64,000 nt of DNA from Nosema muscidifuracis. Lineage: Eukaryota; Microsporidia; Nosematidae. The notes under the pieces are model-generated. The model saw only the letters and a list, made by a program, of their open reading frames with translations, was not told the origin of the DNA and did no database searches. A program made the position numbers and the translations under genes. Below are positions 9,341 through 19,645 of this stretch, one piece after another (within the stretch, counting starts at the first letter, position 1; each line of letters starts with the position of its first letter). The stretch lies in the NCBI GenBank assembly GCA_028335825.1, contig JAIOKI010000001.1, forward strand, positions 62,001-126,000. Direction: 5' to 3'.

Positions 9341-9640
9341 TCATTTTAAATTTTTATTTAAATAAAAAACTTTGCTTACAAATTGTGTGTGAACCTCTGA
9401 ACTTTTTTTCTCAAATTTTACTGATTTAACTGATTTTTATATTAGAATTTAAAATTAATTAAAAAAAGATGATAAGTATGAAAAATGTATATAATTTTAT
9501 ATATAGATTTTAATATAATAGCAATAAATGTTTATTTTTTAATTTGTAGGATCAAATTTCTCTTTTATGTAAACAAACATTTCAAAATTAAATGTCCCCT
9601 ATTTATTTTCATAAAACATTATTATAATTTAAATATTTAT

Positions 9641-9784
9641 GTAATTTTTATCATTCTAATAGTTACATGAAATTTTATTATTGTTAAAGTTATAAAATTG
9701 ATATAATAATTATATAACTATTTGAATGTTATAACTTCAATAATGATAAAAATTTCATGTAACTATTAGAATGATAAAAATTTC
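9641..9784. repeat. 50-bp inverted repeat with extra direct copies
   Basis: The left arm (9641-9690) and right arm (about 9733-9784) are near-perfect reverse complements with a loop of about 43 bp; both contain TTTCATGTAACTATTAGAAT or its complement. Two further direct copies of the right arm follow up to about 9860. No transposon genes lie within. It is in the spacer between CHD1 and BRX1. Confidence 0.8.
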
Positions 9785-10032
9785 ATGTAATTATTAGAAT
9801 GATAAAAATCTCATTAATTTTAACAATGATAAAAATTTCATGTAACTATTAGAATGATATAATTTTAATATTTTTTTTACTAAACTTTCAGATAATATCG
9901 ATAAATTTAAAAAAAATTTAAAAATAAATAAAATATTATTAAAAAAGTAGTAAGCCTTAAATATTTTTAATTTCATATATAATTATTTTATTATATATAA
10001 AATTAAAAAGATTTTAAAAAAAATTAATTAAT

Positions 10033-10638
10033 TTATTTTTGTTGTAATGAATTCTCAAATTCTTTTCTAGCATCCTCAACTTTTCTTGAATATAAAACAG
10101 ATCCACTAAAACAATTTTCTAATATTTTTTCTATTTCCAATACCATCCTAGGTCCAATTTCTTTCATATCATTATCTTCTATTACATAATTACGTATCCA
10201 TATTTTTTCATCTACCCAATAAAAACATAAAGCTCTATCTTTAACCTCATTTGATGAAAATACATCAGTAAAGACTTTCTTGACAGTTACAAGATGTTCT
10301 AATTGATCAAATTCTGTACTAAACATTAAAATATGACCACAGTCTTTAAAACAATTCACTGCAAATTTTAGATTTTTCATTGTGAATAAGTTAAATACGT
10401 TAAATTTTATTGATACTCCATCTCTAAGACCAATCCATACTTTCTCACTTCTTTTAGTAGTCTCAAAATATATTATTGATTTGCACTTGTGTAGATCTAT
10501 TAAGTCAACTAGTGATCTTATATTTTGTTTTATATCGTATTTTGTTTCTTCTTCACATTTTATAAATTTACAAATATCTTTTATTAAATATCTTGTCTGT
10601 GATGAAGATCCTCTACTACTTAAAATAAGAACTGTCAT
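10033..10638 (-). CDS. BRX1: Ribosome biogenesis protein BRX1 (Brix domain)
   Basis: 201 residues made of one Brix domain. It opens with LILSSRGSSSQTRYLIKD, as in Brx1 (LSSRGISFRTRHLMQD). It also has CKSIIYFETTKR (yeast/human KCIYFEAKKK), WIRNYVIEDND and EIGPRMVLEIEKI, then LYSRKVED near the end. Brx1 binds early pre-60S particles and is needed for 27S rRNA processing and 60S export. It is shorter than the yeast and human proteins, mainly at the termini. CCC lies 5 nt before the ATG. Confidence 0.92.
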   Translation of the reverse strand: MTVLILSSRGSSSQTRYLIKDICKFIKCEEETKYDIKQNIRSLVDLIDLHKCKSIIYFETTKRSEKVWIGLRDGVSIKFNVFNLFTMKNLKFAVNCFKDCGHILMFSTEFDQLEHLVTVKKVFTDVFSSNEVKDRALCFYWVDEKIWIRNYVIEDNDMKEIGPRMVLEIEKILENCFSGSVLYSRKVEDARKEFENSLQQK

Positions 10639-10689
10639 TTGTGGGTAAAAATATAAAAAATTATTTACTGCATAATCTAAAAATATTAA

Positions 10690-11020
10690 ATAAAAAGATT
10701 AATAACGGACATGAAATAAGAAATAATTAGTTAAAGATAATATTCTTAGAAGATGATTTTATAAATGAGAGATAATTATTTGTAGATAATATTTTTAAAA
10801 GATGATTTTATAAATGAGAAATAATTAGCTAAAGGTGATATTATTATTTGTAGATAATGATATTTTTAAAAGATGATTATATAATGATTATATAATAAGA
10901 GATAATTATTTGTAGATAATATTATTATTTGTAGATAATATAATTTGCTAAAGATAATATTATTATTTGTAGATAATATTATTAGTTAAAGGTAATATTG
11001 TTAGTTAAAGATAATATTTT
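10690..11020. repeat. Minisatellite-like spacer array
   Basis: Degenerate repeats built from AGATAATTATTTGTAGATAATAT and AAAAGATGATTTTATAAATGAG blocks, at least eight rounds, between BRX1 and the BAR-domain gene. No open frame of note. Confidence 0.8.
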
Positions 11021-11071
11021 AAGAAGATAACTATTTAAAAACAATTTTTAACATATCAAAGATTTTGAAAT

Positions 11072-11761
11072 TTATTTAGCTTTTTCTAATTCCTCTAAGC
11101 TACTCTTAAAGAAATCAATTTGATATTCTAAAACTCTTTTTAGAACTCCCTGTACACCATCATCACCAATAAAATCAATCATCATAGACAAAGCTTCATT
11201 AGTAGTTTTATCATATAATTCTTCATATCTGTCATGCTCTTCTCTGTTTTCTTCATTTTCATTCTGTTTACAATTCTCTAAATCGTATCTGTAGACCTTA
11301 GCACTGTCTCTTTTTTTATTAATATATTCAGCCTTCTTTTTCATTTCTTTAAGAGATTCCATTTCTTTAGAACATTTATCATTGAATCTTACTTTAAATT
11401 CTGATATTTTACGATATGCTTTAGCCATTTTATTACTCTCATTAGCAATCTTATCATCATCTTCATTAGCAAATTGACTTGTTACTACACTCATGGCTTC
11501 AAATACATCATTATTATTAAATAAATTCATACTAGAACCAGAAGATATAACACTAAGACCATGATATAAATTCTTCTGGATACTTCCACCATGTTCATAA
11601 GTCATCAATGATCCTATACTAGAAATAACTTTACTTAAATTATCCCTTAGCTTTTTATACTTCTGTTCAGTTTCAAGATACTCATTACTAAAATTTACAT
11701 GCTTATATTCCATCCTTCTGATCTTCATTAGAATTTTCTTTTTAAGGTCAGACATGTTCAT
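11072..11761 (-). CDS. BAR-domain protein
   Basis: About 229 residues, almost entirely helical. The N-terminal helix pattern (EYLETEQKYKKLRDNL) and the central KKRDSAKVYRYDLENCK, the counterpart of the KKLDSARLDYD-type signature, indicate a BAR dimerisation domain as in endophilin, Rvs and Gvp36 proteins. Such proteins bind and curve membranes during endocytosis and Golgi traffic. The frame opens at 11803, but CCCCC at 11762-11766 touches the ATG at 11761, so I take that as the start; the 14 residues before it are then not translated. Which BAR subfamily it belongs to cannot be told from the sequence alone. Confidence 0.7.
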   Translation of the reverse strand: MNMSDLKKKILMKIRRMEYKHVNFSNEYLETEQKYKKLRDNLSKVISSIGSLMTYEHGGSIQKNLYHGLSVISSGSSMNLFNNNDVFEAMSVVTSQFANEDDDKIANESNKMAKAYRKISEFKVRFNDKCSKEMESLKEMKKKAEYINKKRDSAKVYRYDLENCKQNENEENREEHDRYEELYDKTTNEALSMMIDFIGDDGVQGVLKRVLEYQIDFFKSSLEELEKAK

Positions 11762-11873
11762 GGGGGTGGAATTTCTTTTTAAATATTTTTTCCTGAGAAC
11801 CAATAATCATAAACAAAAAATTATTTGACATTGATTAAGAAAATGAAACTTAAAGTAATAAAAAATAATGAGA

Positions 11874-14048
11874 TCATAATATATCATTTTCATTAGAGAG
11901 ATCTAAATAATCAGAATAATAATAATCTGTATAAGCCTTAATTTGATCATGGATTTTTTTACTTGGTGGAAGATCACTTTCATTAATTTCATCTAATTGC
12001 TTTTCAAGTTCTTCAAAACGATTTTGTAAATCTTCAGTTTTCTTTAACATATCTTTTAAAGAAGAAGTAGTTCTAACAGATTTTAAACTGTCATTAGATT
12101 TAACTTCCTCTAAATCTTCCCTATTTGACTTGTGATTATCTTCTACATTATTATTATTGTCTCTATTGTTATTATTATTAATATCTCTATTATTATTATT
12201 ATTAATATTATTATTTCTGCTTATATAATCTCCATTATTAATACCTTTATTATTATTATCTCTACTTAAATAATTTCCGTTATTATTATTTCTACTAATA
12301 TAATCTCCATTATTAATATCTCTATTATAAAAATCTCTACTTAAATAATCTCCATTTTCATTTTCTCCATTAATAAAATCCCTCTTAGACTTGTTGTTAA
12401 AAATAAAATTTCTTCTCTCATTATTATCTTTATCATATACATTGCCTTTTGATAAACTAGAATAAAAATTCTTTGGAATGCTAAGAGTAGGTGTATTTTT
12501 ATAAAAATTTGTTTCATTTTTTACTTCTGGAATTTTCTCTTCATACTCATTTGCTAATTTAAAAGGTCTTCTAAAATTAGTACTATCAAGGAATAATGTT
12601 GATTCATCCTCTCCTCTGATTTTAGTTTCACCATGTTTACCAAATACATCATCATACTTTAAATCATCTATTACAAAATTATTAGTTGGATCATAAACAT
12701 GTTTCTTCCAAGGAATATTATTTTTTTTATCAATTAAAAAATCTTCTTCTACTTCATTAACAGTCTTAAAACTTTCATTAAATTGATCATCCGTCTCAAA
12801 CTTTACTTGTTTGTCAACTAACTTATTTTGATACCCACGATTTTGTTCAAGTAATGTTTCAATTTTATTCATTAAAGTATCTGTAATTTTTTTATTTCCA
12901 GATATTGCTTGTTCTTTTTCATCTTGTAATCTTTTATTTTCAAGTTTTAATCTATCAATACTTTGTTTTATTTCATTAATTTCAGCCTGTTTTTTGTCTT
13001 CAATAGTTTTATGTACTTTATATTTTTTCTTATATTTCTTAAATTTATTTCTGTATTCAGCTTCTTTACTTTGTGTGGTAACTAAACTCAAATCTGATGT
13101 GTTAATTTTAACATCATCTTTTTCTAATTTATCAACATTTTCAAAATTAATCATTTTAGCTAATTGTGAATTTAAATATTCATTTTGTTTATTCGTAGCT
13201 TTATACAATCTCTCATAATAAGATGACTTTTCTTTTATTTCTTCAAAAATTTCTTCATTTTTCTTATTCTTATTAATCATCTTAGCCAATTCGCTGTTAC
13301 ATAAATTCAAAGACTTATCTTTCGAATCCAATTTATTTTTTAAAGTTTCAATATTTTTTTCTAAATTATTAATTTTTTTGTTAAGTTGTTGTTTTTCATT
13401 TTCAAGTTCTTTAATTTGAACTTGATTTAATTTTATATTTTTATCTTTCTCAATAATCTTATCTTTTAAGACTTTAATTTCTGTTTCAAATGTTTGTACT
13501 CTATCATAGGCTTTCGTTCGTAATATTTCTAATTCTTTGTTAACATTTTTAATACTTTCACAAGCTTTACGTTCTAATTCAGCTCTTTCTTTAGCAGCTA
13601 TCAATAAATTCTTTTGATCTCTAATAACTCTACTTAATTCTTGATTACTCCTTTTAGTAAATTCAATATCACTTTCCATTTTACTAATTTTTACATTTAA
13701 TTCTTGTTTTTCAGCTTCAATTTTTTTTAGTTTATTTTTTTCAGCTTGACATTGTTTTTTTAAATCAGCTTTTTCTGAACATTCATCTTTTAATATTTTC
13801 ATTAAAGATTCACAAACTAGAGCATTCTTAACATCACTATTTAAAATTTTATCTTTAACATTTTCAAAATCTTTATTTTCAAGCATATTTTGAATATCTC
13901 GGTATATATCTAATAATTCTGTAAGCAAATCAACTAATTCATTTTTATTATTGCTAATAGGAATTTCTTCAACTATTTTTGATGGTCTCGTTTCATATTT
14001 ATTGATAAATTCCTCTATTTCATGGTTAACTTTTTCATATTCATGCAT
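11874..14048 (-). CDS. Long coiled-coil protein with Asn-rich repeats, function unknown
   Basis: About 724 residues. Roughly residues 60-400 are heptad-rich coiled coil (many E, K, L and N, no catalytic motif). Residues about 540-640 hold imperfect repeats of the type NNGDYISRDxN with runs of Asn, and the last 80 residues return to coiled coil (LEEVKSNDSLKSVRTTSSLKDML). The frame is open from 14108, but a CCC at 14063-14065 precedes the Met at 14048 and the 20 upstream residues look like translated spacer, so I prefer 14048. Possible roles are a tether, a spindle-pole protein or a scaffold. No family is recognised. Confidence 0.75.
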   Translation of the reverse strand: MHEYEKVNHEIEEFINKYETRPSKIVEEIPISNNKNELVDLLTELLDIYRDIQNMLENKDFENVKDKILNSDVKNALVCESLMKILKDECSEKADLKKQCQAEKNKLKKIEAEKQELNVKISKMESDIEFTKRSNQELSRVIRDQKNLLIAAKERAELERKACESIKNVNKELEILRTKAYDRVQTFETEIKVLKDKIIEKDKNIKLNQVQIKELENEKQQLNKKINNLEKNIETLKNKLDSKDKSLNLCNSELAKMINKNKKNEEIFEEIKEKSSYYERLYKATNKQNEYLNSQLAKMINFENVDKLEKDDVKINTSDLSLVTTQSKEAEYRNKFKKYKKKYKVHKTIEDKKQAEINEIKQSIDRLKLENKRLQDEKEQAISGNKKITDTLMNKIETLLEQNRGYQNKLVDKQVKFETDDQFNESFKTVNEVEEDFLIDKKNNIPWKKHVYDPTNNFVIDDLKYDDVFGKHGETKIRGEDESTLFLDSTNFRRPFKLANEYEEKIPEVKNETNFYKNTPTLSIPKNFYSSLSKGNVYDKDNNERRNFIFNNKSKRDFINGENENGDYLSRDFYNRDINNGDYISRNNNNGNYLSRDNNNKGINNGDYISRNNNINNNNNRDINNNNNRDNNNNVEDNHKSNREDLEEVKSNDSLKSVRTTSSLKDMLKKTEDLQNRFEELEKQLDEINESDLPPSKKIHDQIKAYTDYYYSDYLDLSNENDIL

Positions 14049-14393
14049 GTTTAATTTTTTCTGGGCTATAAATACGAAATAATTATTTGCATAAACAGTA
14101 ACAAACAAATTTAATATTCAGTTATAATTTGTATTTAAATTATAATATTTATAAATTACAATAATTTTTTATTATAACATTTATAAATTACAATATATTA
14201 ATAATTTTTAATTATAATATCAAAAGATAATTAAATTATAATATTTCAATAATTCTATATAATATTTCGATAGTTTTTAATCAAAATATGTCAATAATTT
14301 TTAATTATAATATCAAAATTATTTCTATATAATATTAAAATACCTAATCATACTTTATATCAAAAATACAAAAAGATAGATTTATATTTCAAT
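14049..14393. other. Gene-free AT-rich spacer
   Basis: Repeats of AATTATAATAT and ATCAAAA blocks between the MED6 3' end and the coiled-coil gene. Nothing coding seen. Confidence 0.6.
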
Positions 14394-14897
14394 TTAATTA
14401 AATTTTTTAAATTCATCTAAAATTTCTATAAGAACTTCTTCTGGAAGATTATGAATATCCTTATTTTTTTCATTTTCTTCTGAATTTTTATTTAACAATT
14501 CATTATCTACATAGTAATCTAATGTTTTACACAAATGCCAAAAAATATTATTAATCCCAGATTTGTAAATACTTTCTTGTGTAGGTGCTTGATAAATATG
14601 TCCATGTATGACATAATAAAAAGTTATATTAATATGTACATTATCTTTATTAATACCCTGACGTATAATAAAAAGAGTATTATCAGGATTAGAATATTCA
14701 ACAACATAATAAATACCTTTATATTTAGAAACATCTTCTGTTCCAGATATTCCTCTATATTGGTTCTGCATTTTTATAATTTCATTAACAGAAGATGAAT
14801 CGTAAAACGGTGATCTAGAAAAATATTCTATAACATTTTCAGGAGTAAGAAAAGTTGAAGAAAGAAAATTGTGATCAACGAAAAATATTTTATCCAT
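14394..14897 (-). CDS. MED6: Mediator subunit 6
   Basis: 167 residues. The Med6 signature is clear: ENVIEYFSRSPFYD at residues 20-33 followed by NEIIKMQNQ, then YYVVEYSNPDNTLFIIRQ and the YYVIHGHIYQAP box before a helical end. Med6 belongs to the Mediator head module and links transcription factors to RNA polymerase II. The frame is open to 14918, but CCC at 14905-14907 lies 7 nt before the Met at 14897, which matches where Med6 homologues begin. It lies just downstream of ISU1 on the same strand, separated by duplicated pieces of the ISU1 3' end. Confidence 0.88.
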   Translation of the reverse strand: MDKIFFVDHNFLSSTFLTPENVIEYFSRSPFYDSSSVNEIIKMQNQYRGISGTEDVSKYKGIYYVVEYSNPDNTLFIIRQGINKDNVHINITFYYVIHGHIYQAPTQESIYKSGINNIFWHLCKTLDYYVDNELLNKNSEENEKNKDIHNLPEEVLIEILDEFKKFN

Positions 14898-14908
14898 AAA
14901 AAAAGGGT

Positions 14909-15181
14909 AAAAAAACATAAATTTTTATTTTAAGTTATTTAACTATTTAGATTTCTTATTTTTTTCATAAAAATCCTTAATAGCTCCTTTTATAGTATTA
15001 AAAAAACATAAATTTTTATTTTAAGTTATTTAACTATTTAGATTTCTTATTTTTTTCATAAAAATCCTTAATAGCTCCTTTTATAGTATTAAAAAAACAT
15101 AAATTTTTATTTTAAGTTATTTAACTATTTAGATTTCTTATTTTTTTCATAAAAATCCTTAATAGCTCCTTTTATAGCATC
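14909..15181. repeat. Three 91-bp tandem copies of the ISU1 3' end
   Basis: Copies start at about 14909, 15000 and 15091 and are almost identical. Each carries the stop codon and last 17 or so codons of ISU1; only the copy at 15091 is joined to the rest of the gene. The other two are non-coding leftovers in the MED6 promoter region. Confidence 0.95.
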
Positions 15182-15547
15182 TTCAGCAAGCATACTACAA
15201 TGAAGTTTTATAGGAGGTAGATTTAATTTATTAGCTATATCTTTATTAGTTATTTTTAAAGATTCATCTATTGTTTTTCCTTTAATCCATTCAGTAGCTA
15301 AACTTGATGAAGCTATAGCAGAACCACAACCAAAAGTTTTAAATTTAGCATCTTCTATAATATTATCTTTGTTAACTTTTATTTGAAGTTTCATTACATC
15401 ACCACATGCTGGTGCTCCTACTATACCAGTACCAACTGATATTTCTTTCTTGTCTAATGAACCAATATTTCTTGGATTATAAAAGTGATCCATTACTGAT
15501 GAATGATATTTTGAAGTAATGTCTGTTAATTTATTTATAAAAGTCAT
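15125..15547 (-). CDS. ISU1: Iron-sulfur cluster scaffold protein IscU/Isu1 (mitosomal)
   Basis: 140 residues, normal IscU length. The three cluster ligands are C48 (GAPACGDV), C74 (FGCGSA) and C117 (LHCS). The LPPIKLHCS segment at 110-118 corresponds to the LPPVK site bound by the Hsp70/Jac1 chaperones. The N-terminal 18 residues could act as a short mitosomal presequence. Isu1 assembles Fe-S clusters delivered by Nfs1 with frataxin; in microsporidia this is the main known task of the mitosome. CCC is two nt before the ATG. The 3' end is present in three tandem copies. Confidence 0.97.
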   Translation of the reverse strand: MTFINKLTDITSKYHSSVMDHFYNPRNIGSLDKKEISVGTGIVGAPACGDVMKLQIKVNKDNIIEDAKFKTFGCGSAIASSSLATEWIKGKTIDESLKITNKDIANKLNLPPIKLHCSMLAEDAIKGAIKDFYEKNKKSK

Positions 15548-15639
15548 GAGGGATAAAAATTACTTTTTGATTTATTAATATTTTTTTAGCATAAATAATT
15601 AAGAAACGAGCGAATAAAAAAAATTAAATTATTATTTGA

Positions 15640-15980
15640 TGGTATGTTTTTTTATAATTGAAATTATTATTTGATTGGTATCTGTTGAAGATAAATAACC
15701 CTTAACTTATAAATCATAACAGTATGTTTTTCATAATTGAAATTATTATTTGATGGTATGTTTTTTAAAATTGAAATTATTATTTTATTGGTGTGTTTTT
15801 TATAATTGAAGTATTTCTCAATAATTAGTATGTTTCTCTAAGATAAATAGAATATTTCCTTAAAATAATGAAATCTAAGAAAATTAGTATATTTCCATAA
15901 AAAAATCAGTATATTTCCCTATAATTGAGATACTCCTTAATTATTAATATATTTCCTTAAAATTGAAATATTTCCTTATA
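15640..15980. repeat. Degenerate repeat spacer
   Basis: Units such as TGAAATTATTATTTGATGGTATGTTTTT recur with drift into TATATTTCCTTAAAATTGAAATATTTCC. It lies between the divergent ISU1 and the large plus-strand gene. Confidence 0.75.
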
Positions 15981-16050
15981 TTTGAAATATTTTTTTCACT
16001 ATTTTAATGTTAAGGCTATTCTTTTATTATTAATTATTATTTACCCTTCT

Positions 16051-19000
16051 ATGGACAAGATAAAGATATTATTGTACAACTTAAAATCTACAAATAAGGA
16101 ATTTCAAAAAATAATCAATGAATCTAATAATTACATTACACCTTGTACTCTTTTTGATGCTATCTTTAGTATAAATTCATATACAAACACTGACATGTAT
16201 AATTATTTATCAATATACGAAATGTTTACCATAGAAAATTCTAAAGATATTATTCAAAAAATAGTTAATTTAAAATTCTTTCCTTCTGAAAAAGATACAG
16301 ATCAAGTTATTCTCAAATATTTTTCTGTACTAAATAAACTAAATATAGAAGATAAAGATATTCTTAATTTAATATATTCTAGATATATTATATTACTAAA
16401 TAGTAATTTATTTACTAGTGCTATATCTAATGAGATATTTAATAATTTTATGATATTTATTAATATAAATCCTTCATTTCTTGATAGATCAATTCTTCTT
16501 CTTAAAGATCAATCATATAAATATAGACTTTTAATAGATACAACTGATATTAGATATATTTTTAATGTACCTAATATAACATTAGTAGTATTAAATAATA
16601 CTAAATCTAAATATATAATACAAGAATATTTTGAAGATATTCCTAAATGGTATTTTAATATGTTAAGTGATAATATTTTAGAAGATTTATATTATAATTT
16701 TGATAGGTATGAAATTTACAAGGATGTATCATTTATGTATTTTAAAAGGTTAAATATTCAGGAGATAGTTGATTATATGAAAAATATTAAAGTATATGAT
16801 AGTAAGTTAGATAGAATTGTGGATGATAATTTAGATGGAATTGTGGATGATAATACAGTTGTGGATAATACAGTTGTGGATAATACAGTTGTGAATAATA
16901 CAGTTGTGGATATTAATTTAGTAAATAAGTTAGATAAGTATGATAATAGTTTAGACAAGTTAAATAATAATAATAGTTTAGATAAATTAGACAAGTATGA
17001 TAATTTAAATATATTTATAGATGATACTTGTCATTTACATTTAATATCAGAAGAAAATTCATTATCAAAATTAATTGAATCTTTTAATAAGACAAAAGAT
17101 ATTACAGATTTATATATGAAATATAAAGAAAATACTTTTCTTTTACTTAGATATTATAAAGAAACAAGTTTAAGATCTTTAGGAGAATTTATATGTAGTC
17201 ATAAAAATATAAAATATCTTACAGAATTTACTAATACATTTGATTTTAAAGATATAAATTTATTGATTTGTTTAAGATCTTATCTTAGTGGATTTTATTT
17301 AGTAGGAGAATCACAAATTATACACAGAGTATTAACTGAATTTAGTAATAAATATTGTAAAGATAATAAGATAGATGACACATCTTTTATATTAAATATG
17401 TCATTTTCTTTATTATTACTCAATACAAAGATGTATAATCCAAGTGTAAAAAGTAAACCTTCTTTTGAAGAATATATTAAAGATTTTGATGAAGAAGAAA
17501 TACCAGAATTTATGAGTAAAGATATTATTAAAGAAATGTATAATTCTATTAAGAATTCTAAATTAGATTTACCACTTAAGAATCAAACAAGTGAAGGGCA
17601 TTATGAAGTATATAAGAAAATATTAAGAAGATTTAATTTACGAGATGAGATGTTATTAAACAATAGAAATGTTGATATTTTAATTGAGGATTCAGTTAAG
17701 AATGATTTAAATATTGAGGATTTGAATATCGATAATTCAGTTAATAATTTAATTAAGGATAGTATTAACAATAACGAAATTAACAATATTAATAACAATA
17801 ACAATATTAATATCAACAATACCAACAATATCAACAATACCAACAATAATACAAATATTAATAATACAAATATCAACAAGATTAATAATACAAATATTAA
17901 TAATAACTTATATATTCATCTCATGGATAAATTACTATTTGATAATCCTTCTCTATTAAATACTCCTCATGATAAATTTTATGAAATATGTAAATATATT
18001 TCTACTGATTATATTCCAATATATTTAATTTATAATAAAGATGATACATACAGATTTCTTAACATGTTCAAATATTACATGTCATATCCTGGAGAAATTA
18101 GAATATATAAAATATTTATAAATATAGCCAAGAGAATAGAAAATAATAATAGGATATCTTATATACTTAATAAATTAAAAAGAAAAGATAATGTCTTACC
18201 TCAATATAAAGGAATATATACAGATATTATAAATAAGGATATTCATTATAAAAATATTAATATAATAGAAGAATGTATAAAAATTACTACATGTGATTTT
18301 ATTATTAATTTATTTATACTTATATTAGAATTTAATATACAGAAAGTTAAAAATATAAATTATTTAGATTATGATACACAACTTTATCTTATAGAAAGAT
18401 CTGTATCAGTAAATCTTGATTATCTTAGATTAATATGTACTAGTCAATATAATATAAAATTATTAAGACAGTGTATAGAAAATAATCCTAGATTAATTAA
18501 TGATAGTGTAATAAAAGTATTTAAAGAATTAGATGATAAAAGTGAAGATGGATTTTATACTATGATATTATTACAAAGAGAAGAAGATATGTTTGATTAT
18601 GTTATTAAAGTATGTAAATATATAGGAGGTGATAAGGGAGATGTTAAGGTGGATGAGAGGGATGATAAGGTAGATGATAAGGGTGATGTTAAGGTAGATG
18701 AGAGTGATAAAAGGGAAGATCTAAATGAAGATAAAGTAGATGAGAGGGATGATAAGGAAGATGTTAATAAGAGTGATGAGGGTGATGAGATTGAGGATAA
18801 GGAAGATGTTAAGGTAGATGAGAGTGATAATCAAAACTTATATAAAAATATCTACTTCTTAGAAAGATACTCTATAAATAATAATACTGCTCTTTTCTAC
18901 TTCTACTCTTCTTCTAAATTTATTCTTAATCAATCAAAATTAAAGAGTATATTTAAAAGTGGATGTATAAGAAATCATCCAATGATGAGTAATAATATAT

Positions 19001-19398
19001 TAGATGATAGATTAATATATTTAATATTAAAATGTAATGAATTAGATAATAAAGAAAATACTAATTACAGTTTATGGATTATTAATTTAATATCTAGTAG
19101 TATTCCCATATTTATAAGATTTTTTAGTGATTATATAGAAGTATTAGAAAGAAGTATTCTTAGAATAAATATTATGAAGATATTTATTAGTAGATTGAAG
19201 AAAGTAGTTAATGGAATGTTTATGTGTTGTGAATGTAAATATAATAAGATAGGTATAGTAGATATATTTATTAATGATATAGTAGAGAGAGATTTAATAA
19301 GTATGGAAGATATTGAATTCTGGTTTGGATGGAAGAAAGAAATGTGTAAGGATAAAAGAATAGATGAAGAAGAAGGAGAGTATGTTATTAAATATTAA
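16051..19398 (+). CDS. Large helical protein with three low-complexity insertions, function unknown
   Basis: 1115 residues from the Met at 16051. The frame is open from 15982, but CCC at 16044-16046 lies 4 nt before 16051 and the earlier 23 residues would imitate a hydrophobic leader. The protein reads as a long alpha-helical solenoid (many L, I, K and N) with no motif I recognise. Three low-complexity tracts interrupt it: VDNTV and LDKYDN repeats (DNA about 16798-17000), an Asn/Ile run (17755-17910) and DDKxDVKVDE acidic repeats (18630-18835). A CxxC pair near the end (CCECKYNK) is the only metal-site hint. Candidates by size would be nucleoporin, exportin-like or NOT1-like proteins; none can be supported from sequence. 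Confidence 0.8.
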   Translation: MDKIKILLYNLKSTNKEFQKIINESNNYITPCTLFDAIFSINSYTNTDMYNYLSIYEMFTIENSKDIIQKIVNLKFFPSEKDTDQVILKYFSVLNKLNIEDKDILNLIYSRYIILLNSNLFTSAISNEIFNNFMIFININPSFLDRSILLLKDQSYKYRLLIDTTDIRYIFNVPNITLVVLNNTKSKYIIQEYFEDIPKWYFNMLSDNILEDLYYNFDRYEIYKDVSFMYFKRLNIQEIVDYMKNIKVYDSKLDRIVDDNLDGIVDDNTVVDNTVVDNTVVNNTVVDINLVNKLDKYDNSLDKLNNNNSLDKLDKYDNLNIFIDDTCHLHLISEENSLSKLIESFNKTKDITDLYMKYKENTFLLLRYYKETSLRSLGEFICSHKNIKYLTEFTNTFDFKDINLLICLRSYLSGFYLVGESQIIHRVLTEFSNKYCKDNKIDDTSFILNMSFSLLLLNTKMYNPSVKSKPSFEEYIKDFDEEEIPEFMSKDIIKEMYNSIKNSKLDLPLKNQTSEGHYEVYKKILRRFNLRDEMLLNNRNVDILIEDSVKNDLNIEDLNIDNSVNNLIKDSINNNEINNINNNNNININNTNNINNTNNNTNINNTNINKINNTNINNNLYIHLMDKLLFDNPSLLNTPHDKFYEICKYISTDYIPIYLIYNKDDTYRFLNMFKYYMSYPGEIRIYKIFINIAKRIENNNRISYILNKLKRKDNVLPQYKGIYTDIINKDIHYKNINIIEECIKITTCDFIINLFILILEFNIQKVKNINYLDYDTQLYLIERSVSVNLDYLRLICTSQYNIKLLRQCIENNPRLINDSVIKVFKELDDKSEDGFYTMILLQREEDMFDYVIKVCKYIGGDKGDVKVDERDDKVDDKGDVKVDESDKREDLNEDKVDERDDKEDVNKSDEGDEIEDKEDVKVDESDNQNLYKNIYFLERYSINNNTALFYFYSSSKFILNQSKLKSIFKSGCIRNHPMMSNNILDDRLIYLILKCNELDNKENTNYSLWIINLISSSIPIFIRFFSDYIEVLERSILRINIMKIFISRLKKVVNGMFMCCECKYNKIGIVDIFINDIVERDLISMEDIEFWFGWKKEMCKDKRIDEEEGEYVIKY

Positions 19399-19645
19399 TT
19401 GAATATTTTATATAGTTTAGTGTTTTATATAGTTAATTTTATATAAATGAGTGTTTTAAATAGTTGAGTGTTTTTATATGGTTGAGTATTTTATATGTTA
19501 CGTAATTATTTTATATGGTTAAATATTTTATAATAAACTTATACTATAATAAATAGATGAATATTTTATAATAAACTTATACTATAAGAAATAGTTAGAT
19601 AATAATTTTATATGGTTGAATAATTAATTAACAATAAATATTTAA

